From assembly GCA_010645155.1 (NCBI GenBank), contig JAAGOF010000312.1:29554-93553 (forward strand): a DNA stretch of 64,000 nucleotides, written 5' to 3'. This document shows positions 1 through 11,350 of the stretch, piece by piece. The DNA comes from Tigriopus japonicus. Lineage: Eukaryota; Arthropoda; Copepoda; Harpacticoida; Harpacticidae. The notes beneath the pieces are model-generated. The model made no database searches and was not told the DNA's origin. It worked only from the letters and a program-made list of their open reading frames with translations. The position numbers and the translations under genes were made by a program. Numbering within the stretch: the first letter of the stretch is position 1; every line of letters starts with the position of its first letter.

Positions 1-1950
1 GTTACCAATTGGTCCCTGTTTAGGTCTTTTCAAAAAGTTCAATGCAACCTACCCACATCAACATTGAACAGATTTGAAGAGGAAGGCTGTTAGCAATGAC
101 TGCCATTATGATAAATCTTTCACCTGGATCACAAAGAGTTTGGAGGATTTTTTTTAAATTCCTGTACCAATGAACTTGATATCCTTTCTAATTTTCTTAG
201 CTCATGTCTTTGATCTTTCTTGAAATCGACAAGACATAGACATTGCCTTAGGGTGGCCAAAAGCAGACTAGTTATGCGACATTCAAGTTTTCCAAAAGAT
301 TTCCAAATTATGAAACGAACTTTTGGTAACCTGAAAAGTTTAGGAAATGAAGACATAGTTTTGACCAAGTGTTCACTTTTTGTTTTGCTTAATCATGCAC
401 CTCTGGCTTTCTGTATTGGACTACAGAAATGTTTTAGGTCTATTACTATGTAGTCAGACTGAATTCTTAGTCAGTCATGACACATGATGGTCTAGAAAAC
501 AAAATGAGGACGTCCGCTTTTCTAGAGTATTTTTCCATCAAAATGTTGGAAAAATATACCCAAAGATGGCTATTTGCCTTTGTGGGTGGCTCTTGTGATT
601 CCATGGAGTTGAAAGGTGCGTATTTTCTCATCAGAAAGCAGTTCTACGAGTGCATCATTGCCATTGAGAACCAACAATAACTTTTCTTATGGACTTCAAA
701 ATAAAGTTTACAACTGATATGACTGATTCCACCTGTTGAGATCAATTTAGTCAATCGGCAGTTTGTTGGTGGGCCACAAAACGAAGTTTGTAAGGACTGA
801 ATAAGAGAAACTTCAGACCACAGTCTTAAGCGATGTAATATCATGGCTTTATTGACCTCATGATGCAAAGAAAGCCGTGGGATGCCAAGAAATGGGTTTA
901 TACAGTTTATACCCTTCGTGTCATGTTTCATTGATTTAAATGGAGGACTATCTTACATTTAAATGAGGAAGTTGGCCAATGATCGAGTCCTTGCTTTCTA
1001 CAGTTTGAAAGCCATTACTGACTATCCTCCAAGTACCAATGTGTTCAACAAATTTATCAATATATTCACCAAGAGCCAAAAATCATCCCTGTTCAAGCCA
1101 ATCTTGACTATTTTCAGTTTCAATTTGTTACAATTTTCTTTGCTGGACAATAACACATTAATCGTCTGTTGCACGATAAAACACTTTTATTTCCTCCTTT
1201 TCCTGTCATTTGATAAAAGAACTTTGCAGTATTACATGGACACGTGAATGACTTACTCTTTATGCTAAAATCGGCATTTTTTTATCCTGGAGTATTCAAA
1301 ACTCTTGGCAATGACATATGTCCATTTTCAAATGTTAGACGCCCGATTACTTGTCCAGTTCAGGGTTGCCAATTTTTATCAATCAGAGTTCAAAGTTAGG
1401 TCAGGGTCAGAAAATAAAAGCTTAGCATTTGAATGATTTTGCAATGAAAAAGTTATTTGGAAGTTTATGGTTAATAATATAGTGCTCAAAAGGACTTGTT
1501 TTTTTTTCAGCCCCGAAATACTGAAATATTGGTGAGACGTTAGATAAATTTGGCAGGCTTGGAATATTTAAGGGTTCAAAGTCATTTGATCATTAACAAA
1601 ATATGACAGAAAAAATGTAAGAAAACGAGCCATGCAGGAATTTGATATTTTGTGTACAAGTAGAAGACTAACAAAGAAGTTGTGTTGGAGAAGCAGTGGT
1701 TGGACAAGGACAAAGTAGTAGAACGAGAATAACGGTATGGAAGTGAAGAGGAAGGAAGAGTCCATTGAGGAAGGAGAAAGATAGAGGGCGATTAGAGAGA
1801 ATATTTATCACTTGAGAATTCAGGCTTGCCAGGTGACAGTAAGCTGTTTCGGTATAGACTTTCATAGTTCAAAATTGGAGTTCCAGTGAGTACTAAGAGA
1901 GCTGGTTAAGGTACTGCGTTCTTGCACCTTCTAAGAGTATTTCACAAACG
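1..1950. other. Intergenic, no gene recognised
   Basis: Only short AT-rich open frames without codon structure, domain motifs or splice context are present. A hAT-like start (CAGGGTTGCCAA) lies at 1352, but I found no partner end with matching flanks. Confidence 0.5.
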
Positions 1951-1954
1951 TTTG

Positions 1955-2190
1955 GCTTTTCCTTTACATTTCATTGCGCAACGCGTAACTCAAACTTGAA
2001 GTTTATTGCCCTGCATATAAACATTGATTCAGTTTGTCACACGAATGAAAAAGCATTGTACTAAAAGCTTCATTCCCTGTCTTTTGGAGTGTGTCTGAAA
2101 ATGATCACTCTGAGTCATACGCAAGCGTAGCGTAGTTCTGTTTTTCTCTCTCATCGCCTTCTTCTCCTAAGGGTGACTGATAGTAGGTTT
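1955..2190 (+). repeat. Dispersed repeat, uninterrupted copy (empty site)
   Basis: This stretch is similar to the reverse complement of 18997-19172 plus 19761-19885. Shared blocks include TTTCATTGCGCAACG, GTACTAAAAGC and AATGATCACTCTG. The tetramer GTAC at 2058-2061 is exactly where the second copy carries a 588-bp foldback element, so this copy shows the pre-insertion state. The nature of the host repeat itself is unknown. Confidence 0.7.
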
Positions 2191-2204
2191 AAAAACTAGT
2201 AAAT

Positions 2205-2800
2205 TTGATTCAAAGCTCTGGGAACTCTGAATGAACTTCTTAATCCTGAAACAGTCCATTCCCAGGTGGAGGAAATGAAGGGGGGTTGTACAGACAGTAC
2301 AGATGCAGTTGGGTAGAGGTAGATGATGAAACTCGTGTTTTTTGCTATAGAGAGGGTGGGTCAGATTGAACAGGTCCTTCATCAATTCCCGTCTTTGATG
2401 GAGTTTGGAAGGAGTATTAAAGAAAGCTCATTTGAATAATCTTTCTTCAAAAGTCCTTGCTCATTTAGTAGTCGAAAAATAAAGATATTTGGTGCAAATA
2501 AGAGTATGAGCATTCAAAGAAATTTATCAGTGTGAAAAAACTCTCTTCAAATCAAGCTGTCCTTTTTTTGCTAGTAAGAGGGCAACATTACGAGACCATG
2601 TTTTGCAACCCTAACTTCAGTTTAATTAGTTCAAGTTTTAAACAAGCAGCCGTTTCTGAGAATGTGGCACTTCAATCCATTTACCGTGCACTATTTCATT
2701 TGTGCAAATGCCGATCTCTAACAGGGTTGCAAGTTGGCAGTGGACTGTTTCAGGATTAAGAAGTCCATTCAAAGTTCCCAGAGCTCGGAAACAAATCTTC
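2205..2800. repeat. Diverged inverted repeat pair
   Basis: About 60 bases at 2205-2268 match the reverse complement of about 2733-2800, with shared blocks AGCTCTGGGAACT and CTTAATCCTGAAACAGTCCA. The loop is about 470 bases. The plus-strand reading near 2765-2835 faintly resembles the C-terminal end of a LINE open frame, so these may be two opposed LINE 3' fragments rather than a foldback element. Confidence 0.5.
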
Positions 2801-3192
2801 GTTAGGAAGGCAGAGGCAGCTTGGAACTCTGCGGCCTTTATCACATCGCTTTAAATCACATATTGATATCATACACTTTAATGTAAAGTAACTGAAGGAA
2901 ATAGACTCCAACTAACACTTTGAGTGATGGATATAATTGGTTAAAACCTTTGAAATCAAAAGCCCTTCGTCGGAAACCATGTATTCCGACCTCTGGAACT
3001 TAGGCGAGTTTCACGAATCGGCCGATTCACGACATCTGAGATTCAAAGATGAACATTGGTTCCTTATGGGAGAGATGACCATGTCAAATTACAGACCAGA
3101 TGGCTTTAACAGTCTAGGCTTGGCAAAAATTTATTGTACCAAAAGACATAGTACGGTTCTTTATTTCTTTCTATATTTTTATTAAAATTTCA

Positions 3193-3245
3193 TTCCTGCT
3201 CAACCCACTGTGCAAGGGTTGTCCAGACCTACCCTCCTCACATCT
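3193..3245 (+). mobile_element. LINE 3' end fragment
   Basis: The stretch CAACCCACTGTGCAAGGGTTG closely matches CAACCCACTATTCAAGGGTTG at 38864, which codes for the last residues of a LINE reverse transcriptase (QPTIQGLYRPAN type). It is a short remnant without more of the frame. Confidence 0.5.
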
Positions 3246-3299
3246 CCGATAATAGCACTTTTTAAAATCTGAGGTTTGGTTGCTTTTTCATAGTATACC

Positions 3300-4760
3300 A
3301 GATCTGACATCACAAGTGATACATAGCCATATTTGAAAAATTACGAGAAATCGATTTAAATTCAACTCTGAAGCAAGAACCATCTGTAGATGAAGCCATA
3401 AATAGGCTAATTTCAATTTTTGATGAGGTTTGTGTGTTTCGGGAATTCCAGAAATTGTACCAAAAGGTGGGCCATTGTCTAGAAATCCAAGGTTTCGAAA
3501 GAAGTTGTCCAAAAGGAGTTGTCAGATTTCAAAGAGACTTCGATGTACTTCAAATCCATTTGTTGTTGCCAGCCTCCAAAGCAAAAAGCAAAGCAAACAG
3601 CCAGAGTGGCCGCTCGTACTAATGCGTTTATGTAAGAGCCGAGTGTAAGTGCATCCCCAGACGGCTTGGGTTCGAATCCTGCTGGGAGTCAGATTGAAGC
3701 TGTCGGGAGAAATCCTTCAATTTACGGGGAATCACATTCCTTGTAACGGTAGTAAAAAATCCGCAAAAAAAAAATTTGGATGTGGTCCAATCAAAGATTA
3801 AGGCTTCCATTGATTCCGATCATGTAGAGAAGGAAAGTAGAGTGATCCAGGAGGTTAAGACTAATCCAAAGGCGTTTTTCTCTTTTGCAAACACACAGAG
3901 AAAAATGAAACATCCTGTAGGACCTTTTGAGGTCAACAGGAAAACCGTCAATGATAGTGAGGTTATGGTAATATGCTTGGAGATCAGTTCTCAAGTGTAT
4001 TTCAATTCCGAAAAGGGTAGGAAAAGCAGGCCATGACTGTAGCAATGTTGTTGATGAGACTGGCATTGATAGTTAGGATAATTGCTTGGAGGATCTGGTA
4101 GTCACAGATCAAGATGCTTTTGAGGCCATCAAGAGCTTAAAGCCCTCGAGTTCTCCTGGACCCGATGGGGTGACATCTCAGTTTCTGATGAAATGTTCAC
4201 AGATTCTTGCCCCTGCTTTCTCGCACTTGATGCGTCACATCTTAGATCAGGGCAAGTTTTCCCCTTCTCTAAAAGTAGCTCATGTTGTTCCAATTTTTAA
4301 GGGCGGAGATAAGTTACTCCCTAGTAGTTAAAGGCTCATTTCTCTGACTTCCAGTATTGCAAAGGTCTTTGAGAAGATCATGAAGTCCAAGCTTGTTAAG
4401 TATTTGGAAGCTTATGATATCATTCCCCCAGGGCAGCATGGGTTTCGAGCCCATTGTAGTACTGTAACCCGACTGGTTGACCACATTGAGCAGATCATTG
4501 AGGGGCTCGAAAGTCACGAGTCAGTTGATGTAGTCTATCTGGACTTTGCCAAAGCCTTTGATAAGGTAGATCATGGTCTTTTGCTTGATCAACTCAGGGA
4601 GTTCGGGATCCAGGGTAAGGTCCTGAATTGGATTAGTAGTTCCATGAGTGAAAGGAAGGAGATAGTCAAGGTTGAAGGATCATTTAGTGGCATGTATGGT
4701 GTCAAGTCAGATGTTTCACAAGGCTCAATTTTAGGTCCGCTCCTTTTTATTTATGCTATG
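3300..4760 (+). pseudogene. Non-LTR retrotransposon (LINE) reverse transcriptase, broken
   Basis: This is a fragment of LINE ORF2. The linker before the reverse transcriptase is readable from about 3340 to 3590 (FEKLREIDLN, SVDEAINRLISIFDE), then a SINE interrupts it at 3599-3774. The frame resumes at 3776 (ESRVIQEVKTNPKAFFSFAN) and runs into reverse transcriptase with SSPGPDGV, HVVPIFKGGDK, RLISLTSSIAK, QHGFRA, YLDFAKAFDKVDH and SQGSILGPLL. The Asp of YLDFAKAFD is a catalytic residue; the later FADD box is absent because homology stops near 4760. There are stops at about 4329 and frameshifts near 3430 and 4020-4080. The clade looks CR1/Jockey-like from the motifs; this was judged by eye. It cannot make an active enzyme. 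Confidence 0.9.
3599..3774 (+). mobile_element. tRNA-derived SINE, family B
   Basis: The head carries a Pol III A-box-like GCCAGAGTGGCC and a B-box GGTTCGAATCC, as in a class II (Leu/Ser type) tRNA. A tail (GGGGAATCACATTCCTTGTA) and a poly(A) run follow. A second copy in reverse lies at 20785-20964. It sits inside a LINE open frame, which reads on both sides, so it inserted after the LINE. Confidence 0.85.
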
Positions 4761-4772
4761 TGCTCCTGTTGA

Positions 4773-5690
4773 ACTTTTCATTTTCCGTGACCATTTGAAT
4801 ACAGGAATCTGAAGTGACGTTGAATTTGCCCCTATGGATTCATTTGGATGGTGCATTATTGACAAGTGAATTAGAACAAAGATCAAAAAACATCGCAAAC
4901 GAAGATTATCCTCGTTATGAAATTCTCCTGATTAAGTTTGTTTTGGTCAATCGTCGTGACGGTCGTCAAGATACATCAATTAATAATAGGTTGCTCGTCA
5001 ATTTTCATGGCACACTTGATTGAACATCGTCATGATTCACAAGCACATTTTTGATCGGTGGATTTTTTGCATACTTTGTCTTTTTCCAATTCCAAATCTT
5101 TCTGATCTAGAGGTACAATTGGCTTCATTTGTTCCAGCTGATTTGCGTTGCAATCATGGAATCATAACTTCAACAAAAACTGGGTGAGCCCTCTTTTAAA
5201 TATCATTCTTACTTACGCATTCGTTTGACTTTTTAAAATACCAAACTCACGATGGCCAAAAGATAATTAAAATATTTCGTTTTGGGCCCTAATTTTACCT
5301 GAAAACAGCTCCAAAATGCCCAAAGGAATGCTTGAAAACTTTAAAATTATGCGCAAAACCATATTTGAGGAGGTAATTCAATCTCAATGGCATTCAAAAG
5401 ATTATTTGCCAAAGAGGAAAAGACCATGAAGAAGACCCCCAAAATGTTCAAATTAAATTCCTAGCCCTGTTAGAAAATAGTTACAGCTGTCTAAAAATCA
5501 TCTTATTTAAGGGCATAAATTATGTTGGTCAATTAACCTATTACTGATACATTGGATAAAAACAATGTGCTAAGATTATTAATATGAGATCATGAAATGT
5601 TCAAGTGACAAAACAAAGGCTTCAGACATTAACTGAATAAGTGAGATTTTTTTCCAACAATCACTCGTTGGTCAACCAAATTTCATATTT
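4773..5690. other. Intergenic, no gene recognised
   Basis: The short open frame at 4814-5023 has no recognisable motif. The rest is AT-rich sequence in which I see no gene or repeat boundary. Confidence 0.5.
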
Positions 5691-5829
5691 AAATGTTACT
5701 TGCTGTTATATTTTGAATGGTACTTTGTATATCTCATTTATATATATGCATCGGCTGTTGCCTCGCAAATAAAGCAACACTTGATCCTCTGATCTCTAAC
5801 CATATAAATCGTTCTCGTCCTCCGTCCTC

Positions 5830-6300
5830 GCCCTCCATCACGCCCACACGACATGGCGCAGCAGTAAGTTTGAACCACGCCCCTTCAGTCACACTACTCT
5901 TGAGGCCCACAAAGGCACGCCGACCTCATCATTGTTCTACGCCACGAAGGTGAAGATGGGCCTCAAAGAGCACATCACGAACCGGAAGGCTCAAATTTTG
6001 AAAAAAACTGACCCTTGTTCGCAACCTCAACAAGTCCGGAGTTGATGACGATCGGCTATGGTGGTTGTTGGGGGAAGCGGAGAGCAAGATGGACGAGATG
6101 ATGTACATTTTCGATATCATTGAAATGCAGGAACTTGAAGGCGACATCAAACATTTTTTAAGAGGCCAAGATCAAGGCCACCATGAACACGCGTCTAAAA
6201 TCAGTAATGTAGCCGAACTACTGATGTCACGTACTTCTCCAACGCGCACCACGCCAACGGTTTCTCCATTATTGACATCAACAGAACGTCATCACTTCAA
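5830..6300 (+). pseudogene. Gag-like retroelement remnant
   Basis: Readable segments include an Arg/Lys-rich helix, LVRNLNKSGVDDDRLWWLL and a downstream acidic helix (AESKMDEMMYIFDIIEMQE). Charged helical N-termini of this kind occur in arthropod LTR-retroelement Gag proteins. The frame has a stop near 5950 and a shift near 6000. A gypsy-type integrase follows directly at 6340, which supports a collapsed LTR element with the protease, reverse transcriptase and RNase H deleted. An AATAAA at about 5769 and the TATA-like run at 5740 could belong to a 5' LTR, but I could not find a matching 3' LTR. The assignment rests on context and style, not on a decisive motif. Confidence 0.45.
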
Positions 6301-6319
6301 ACCAATCTCTGATATGAAA

Positions 6320-6890
6320 CCTTTCTTATACCTCCGGGGACCGGATTGTTGTGCCAAGACCCGCTAGACGTGCAATCTTGGAGTTACTTCATCTCTCACA
6401 CTCCGGAATTACAAAATCGGTTGAGCTAGCAAAACAACTCTATTATTGGCCTGGAATGCAAAACGAGGTAGAGTTATGGATCCGAAGATGCTATCAATGT
6501 GTGAAACATTTACCATCTCAGTCACATGAACCAATTTCATCAAGCATAAATACGGCCTCATTTCCCATGGAAGCTGGATCCGTCGACTTATTTGAAACCA
6601 AGGGAAAACATTTTTTGGTCATGGTTGACCGATTTAGCGGGTTTCCCCTTCATGTCCATGATGAGATCGACCACAACTGAAGCGGTATGGAACCAACTGA
6701 GAGGGTGGTTTAACGATTTTGGATTTCCCCGTCATTTGAAGAGTGATGGTGGACCCCAATTCCGCCAACGTTTCGCGGAACTGTGTGCAGAGTTCGGCAT
6801 CGTGTTTGAGACGAGTTCCCCATGCAATCCACGTAGTAACGGATTGGCGTAAGCAGCCGTGAAATCGGTAAAAACAACGTTTTCCTTCAC
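6320..6890 (+). pseudogene. Ty3/gypsy-type integrase remnant
   Basis: The zinc-binding part reads as HLSHSGITKS followed by QLYYWPGM and a CYQC pair (HHCC finger). The catalytic core follows: VDLFETKGKHFLVMVDRFSG holds the first Asp, and LKSDGGPQFRQ holds the second, in a shifted frame after about 6640. The third acidic residue should be Glu in an NGLAEAAVK-like motif, but that codon is TAA here (6850-6852). A frameshift and a stop therefore inactivate it. It lies in the same orientation as the gag-like remnant just upstream. It is a different copy from the element at 53.5-57.8 kb. Confidence 0.88.
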
Positions 6891-7300
6891 GGATCTAGCA
6901 AGATCCCACCATGGGTCCGGTAACCCCACCAATTCCACTATCGACGTGGAGACCACCATCGACGTGGACGAGCCCAAAAACCCGAAGCCGAGTCCCCCCA
7001 ATTGATCGGTCGCTGACCATAACTGTGGCCGGCGCGATACCTGCGGTGATGGCTGGCGTGATACCCGAAAGTGGCCGTCGCCATTTCCCACCAGTGCCTC
7101 AAGGAGGATGGCGCCTCGAGAGGAAGATGGTGAGGGATAGATGGTGAGCCGGGAGGGAAAATTCCCCGGCCAGTCTCCCGCCGTGTGGCCGACCCCGCCA
7201 TGAGCAAAATCCACTCTGGACAACGACGACGCCACCATAGATGAAAGCGATGCCACTCAGTGGGTGAAAGCGATGCCCAGTGAGGGAAAGGAGATGTTGT
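6890..7300. other. GC-rich stretch beyond the integrase remnant
   Basis: This block is much richer in G and C than its surroundings, and both strands have open frames of 78-174 codons with proline/serine-rich, repeat-poor translations. The longest (6732-7256, -) overlaps the integrase antisense and has no motif. I read it as residual 3' retroelement sequence; a real function is not supported. Confidence 0.4.
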
Positions 7301-7429
7301 ATCCAAGTCAAGTTTATTATTGTAGTCACTACTGTGATTTATGTTAACATCTGTGGTATTATTTTTATATGTATTTTACTTTTTTTTACTTTTTTTACTC
7401 ATGTAACGGTGCACACATGATTTGGAAGT

Positions 7430-7680
7430 TACTGACCATTTGCACATTTGATAAGCTTTGCCGCTAAATTCGTTGTAGAACGGTATCTCTTGCCCATAGA
7501 CTTGAAGATGACAATCTTGGCCACTCCTGTTAGGTCTGAAGGCCGTCCTGTCCTTGGATGATCTTTCAGACCCTCCCCTTTCTCAAATATGTTCTTCCAC
7601 ATAAAACGGTGTGTGGTTCACCTTGAGAGCCTTGGCTTTGGTTCTAATGGACATTTCAGCCTCAAGCATGTGAAATCCAC
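7430..7680 (-). pseudogene. Tc1/mariner transposase N-terminal remnant
   Basis: On the minus strand one reads KNIFEKGEGLKDHPRTGRPS, then VAKIVIFKSMGKRYRSTTNL and LAAKLIKCANG. The DHPRTGRPS motif is the GRPR-like hinge after the first helix-turn-helix of mariner-family transposases, and the RSTTNLA stretch matches the second DNA-binding helix region. An upstream frame (MSIRTKAKALKV) is out of phase, so there is a frameshift near 7600. No catalytic domain remains. The family call rests on the hinge and spacing. Confidence 0.7.
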
Positions 7681-7805
7681 GTCCCCAAAGCTCCCATCGT
7701 CCAAGTGACTGATGTCTGGACATAGTAATTTCCAAAAATATTGATAGCTTTTCAGATGCACCCTGGTGATGCTTGTTTTTGTGACAGAGTATGTTAAGTT
7801 GATGT

Positions 7806-7836
7806 CAACTCAACTGGTTCAAAACCAGTTGAGTTG
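7806..7836. repeat. Perfect 14-bp hairpin
   Basis: CAACTCAACTGGTT is followed by a 3-base loop and its exact reverse complement. No gene adjoins it. It could be a joined pair of transposon ends. Confidence 0.8.
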
Positions 7837-8107
7837 GTGTAACATTATTTTGGTAAGCAAAACAGTGTTACCTTGTCCCCTTCACAGATGTCCCAGAGTC
7901 GAGATTCCGGAGCAGGCCGGTCATGAAAATTCATTGTAGGCAGCCAGGGCCGTTTATCATCATTGACTTGTTGAAACTTGCCCAGACAAATGTATTCGTA
8001 GAAAGCAAATTTTCGAAAAACAAACGTTATGGACATGTGGTCTCCTGTCTACGCTTTGCTTCTCCCAAATAATATGTCTTGCGCACGTCCATTTGTATTA
8101 TAATCTT

Positions 8108-8904
8108 CAGGGCCACCAAATTTTGGTAAAAAAAATTGCCAAAAAATGTATTTTTTTGGTAGTTTTTCTTGGAAATAATGTAATGAAATCGGATTTTTTG
8201 GTAGTTTTTTTGGTTGTTTGGTAAGTTTGTTTTTAAAGCCTTTTCTCATTTTTTACATAAAAACAGTGTGTTATAATCAGGGACACCAAATCTATGCAAA
8301 ATATTTTGCCGAAACGTATTATTTTTTGGTGCTTTTTTGAGAAATGACGTAACAAAATTGGTTTTTTTTTGGTATTTTTTAAAATACTTTTCTCATTATA
8401 TCGCCTAAAAACTGCCCTTTTATGTTTTTGCATCATCTATATTTTATTTCATGGGTAGGAAAAGATGCTAAAATGACCGTATTTTGTCACAATTGGTGCA
8501 AATATAATAGCTTCTATTCTTATTTTGATTTTTGACATCCTTTTTGTTGATCGCTCTCAACGGGAGAGGCATTTATTCCACATTCTTTCGAAATTTTCCC
8601 AATTTTTGTATTTTTTGACAAAAATGCACATTGTTTGTGACTACAATGTAAAATCCCATTTATAACAACCCAGCGGGCCTGAGGATTAACTAAATATACC
8701 TGTTAAAAATTAAAAACGCTACCTTTTTGCTTCTTTATTTTGACTTTGACGTAAAATCAAACAATTTTCCATATCATATCCATCAAAACAGGCAATTTTT
8801 GCACATTTATTTAATTTTTTCCTCATTTATGTAATTTTGCTCAAAAATCGCAGATTTTGGTAATTACATTGTAAAATGTAATTTACATATATCTGGTGGC
8901 CCTG
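8108..8904. mobile_element. hAT-like non-autonomous element with 8-bp duplication
   Basis: The ends are inverted (CAGGGCCACCA and TGGTGGCCCTG), and the element is flanked by identical octamers ATAATCTT at 8100-8107 and 8905-8912. An 8-bp duplication with CAGGG ends is typical of the hAT superfamily. The interior is AT-rich and has no transposase. The left end with its TATAATC flank recurs at about 8273, as a tandem partial copy. Confidence 0.88.
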
Positions 8905-8912
8905 ATAATCTT

Positions 8913-9290
8913 ACACTTCTTTGGGCAAGTAATCATTGACTTCTATTATATATAGTGATTATAATTGATCTAAGCAAGTAATTCACGATATTCTTCGGAA
9001 ATACTTGCCCTTTCACGCAACTTCTGGCCAGTAAACAAGCCAGACAAAATGACGACAATGGCCTCTCTAAAGACCTCCATGGTCCTCGTCAAACTGTGTG
9101 ACCATATCTTATTGAAATTAGGTGTAACTAAACTTCCGGGATATACTGTACATAACTAATCCATGTTTAAGATTCTAAAAAGTGACTTAAAATATATTGA
9201 TCTTCAAAATCTCATTACTATGCAAGCCTTTAAAGCATTTTCAAATAATTTTTAACAAGTATTCTTTCCGAACTTATATTTTGAGACTCC
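8913..9290. other. Intergenic, no gene recognised
   Basis: AT-rich sequence without a supported feature. Confidence 0.45.
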
Positions 9291-9297
9291 CTTTCAG

Positions 9298-9783
9298 TTT
9301 AAATACTTTGGTTGCTGCGGCGTTTTGCCGGGTTTCCCCTCATCATCCTCGATGCTTTGGAATCAAATGTGCTTCAAACGCAACGAATTGTCAAACGGTT
9401 TCGAGACAATCGGATCTATACTTGAGTTGTATTGATAACCCCAGAGCCCCTGAAGATCCCATCCTAATATCGACAAACGCAATACACTTGCAAACTGGTA
9501 AATAAGCTAACAAATATATTGTTAATATGATTTGTCCTCGCTTTTTCAACTTCTCGAAGGTAAAATTCTTTGTTTCCTCCTGTTGGAGCCGAGAGTGCCA
9601 TTAATTGATTTCTACGTGTATAACGTGAAAAAAGCACTTTTTTGAGATGTAATTGTTCTCAATTTGTCCGCCATTGTGGGAATCTTCCTTTTCGTGAATG
9701 GGCGGATTGGTGTGGCCTTGGTGGGCGTAATTGTTCTTAACCTTCGGTTGAAGGGACTGCCAGCTGCGCCATGTTCTGACTAG
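9298..9783 (+). CDS. Candidate two-exon terminal part of an unknown gene
   Basis: A possible acceptor (CCCTTTCAG) precedes an open exon 9298-9497, which ends at a donor GTAAATAAG. A second exon could start at 9647 after TTTTTTGAG and runs to TAG at 9781-9783. The phases fit: the single leftover G joins AT to keep one frame. The first exon has six cysteines, including CRVSPHHPRC and CIDNP. The second has a hydrophobic stretch (VGIFLFVNGRIGVALVGVIV), which could be a membrane segment near the C-terminus. GC content is higher than in the flanks. I do not recognise the family, a second frame in the first exon is also partly open, and no upstream exon was found, so this is tentative. Confidence 0.25.
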
Positions 9784-10265
9784 CGATGATGACTCGACGG
9801 AATATGAATCCTAAGTGAGGTTTTATTGTCTTTCTGATTTGCACCGATATTATGTCATGTTCAAGATTGCTTATACATTGTAAGATGAAACAAATGAGCA
9901 GGAGGCAGATTCGTGGTTCTGTTTTGTTGTCCTCCAAGTTTTTTTTTTCCTTTTTCATCCGAAGTAAAAATTTGGTCATTTTTGTTAGATCAGAGAAGCT
10001 CAAGTTTTTGATTTGTACAAAAGTAGAGGGATTTTTAGGTCAAACTTACAAAAGAAAAAGGTCACCAGTAATAACCAGAAGAATCAAATTTGCAGAAAAC
10101 TGCAAAATTGATAAAGTTGTCAATACCGCACCTCAAATTATAAAACCAAGGAACCTGAAATGTAGGTAAATAATATTCATATAAGGAAAAAATCTCTATG
10201 AAAGAATACTGTAATAAGACTGTTGACCAAGAATAATCTCAAGTCCAGCTTTGACTGAATATAAG
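9784..10265. other. Intergenic, no gene recognised
   Basis: Open frames on both strands here (for example 9852-10169, +) are lysine-rich translations of AT-rich DNA without motifs. Confidence 0.45.
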
Positions 10266-10830
10266 TCAACACGGCGTTTACTTGAGCTGGAGAAGTCTTT
10301 TTTGCGTGCCAAAGACATTTGAGACCAGTTTTGAGGTGAAAAGACAATGCTGCACAAGAAAGTGAGCTCTGTTAAATAGGTCACAGGCCAAAAATTTATT
10401 TAATCTCACTTAAAACATACATAAAATCCATTTTCTGAATTTTTCTTTTCACTTATTACTAAAGTGGTCTCATGGTTGTTTTCTCCCGAAATATTTACGA
10501 AATATATTGAGCCCTTGTTCTAATTTGGGATAACAAAAGTCCGTCGAGAACTGTGTTCGAAAACAGCTATTTAAAATCGAACGGCAAAATAGATTTCGCT
10601 AACATTTTCAACCATTATTGACGTCAGTGTACCTAACAATTATCCAAAAGAATTTTTTTTATAAATTTGGTTCTTAGCATGCTTTAAGTGGCATTACATC
10701 AATTTCTGGCCCGTGACCTAATTAACAGAATTCACTTTTATATGCAGCATTGTTTCTTTATCTCAAAACTGGTCTCAAATGTCTTTGGAGCTAAAAAATG
10801 ACATCTCCAGCTCAATCAAACGTCGTGTCA
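10266..10830. repeat. Foldback repeat with ~125-bp inverted arms
   Basis: The arm at 10268-10395 matches the reverse complement of 10705-10830, sharing TTGAGCTGGAGA, CAAAGACATTTGAGACCAG and ACAATGCTGCA. Related single arms lie at 44830-44940 (same orientation as the left arm) and 46437-46560 (same as the right arm), so this is a dispersed family. No transposase is present, and the target duplication is unclear. Confidence 0.7.
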
Positions 10831-11350
10831 AAATATCATTCTCCTAAAGGCAACTGGATGCTTTGAGCACAAGCACGCCAAAGTGTGGAATATCATGCCC
10901 AGGTCAATTATAGAAGAATAAAAAACTCGGTGAAAAAACTCATCAAATTAAAGATTGGAGATCTAACAGAAACATTTTCTCGAATTTCAATTACATGATA
11001 TGACCCGAAATACCAATCATACTTCGACTTCGACCAACCCAAGGGAAAGTATGAAAACACACTAAAACCGAATCCAAAACTCAAGAAGTCTCCAATTAAG
11101 TGGAACCAGCCTTTAGTTCCTACTCAGAGACTTAGTTCAGACATCCTTTTTTCCATCGTCACAAGTCACAAAACAATTTGGAGCATTGAAGGTGCACTGG
11201 TTCAGTTGGAAAAGCATGCATTGTGTAAGCTTCAGACCTGTCTTGTAATTGAAATTACAATTACGTAATTACCTTTCCAATTAATTGTAATTGTAAATAA
11301 TTACATCTGAGATAAAAGTAATTGTAATTAATTACATTTCAACCAATGTA

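Noticed and set aside
1352..2620. CAGGGTTGCCAA at 1352 paired with TTGCAACCCTA near 2610
   Set aside because: The flanks share no 8-bp duplication, and the end match is short.
6732..7256. 174-codon open frame on the minus strand
   Set aside because: It runs antisense over the integrase remnant and into GC-rich sequence; there is no domain.
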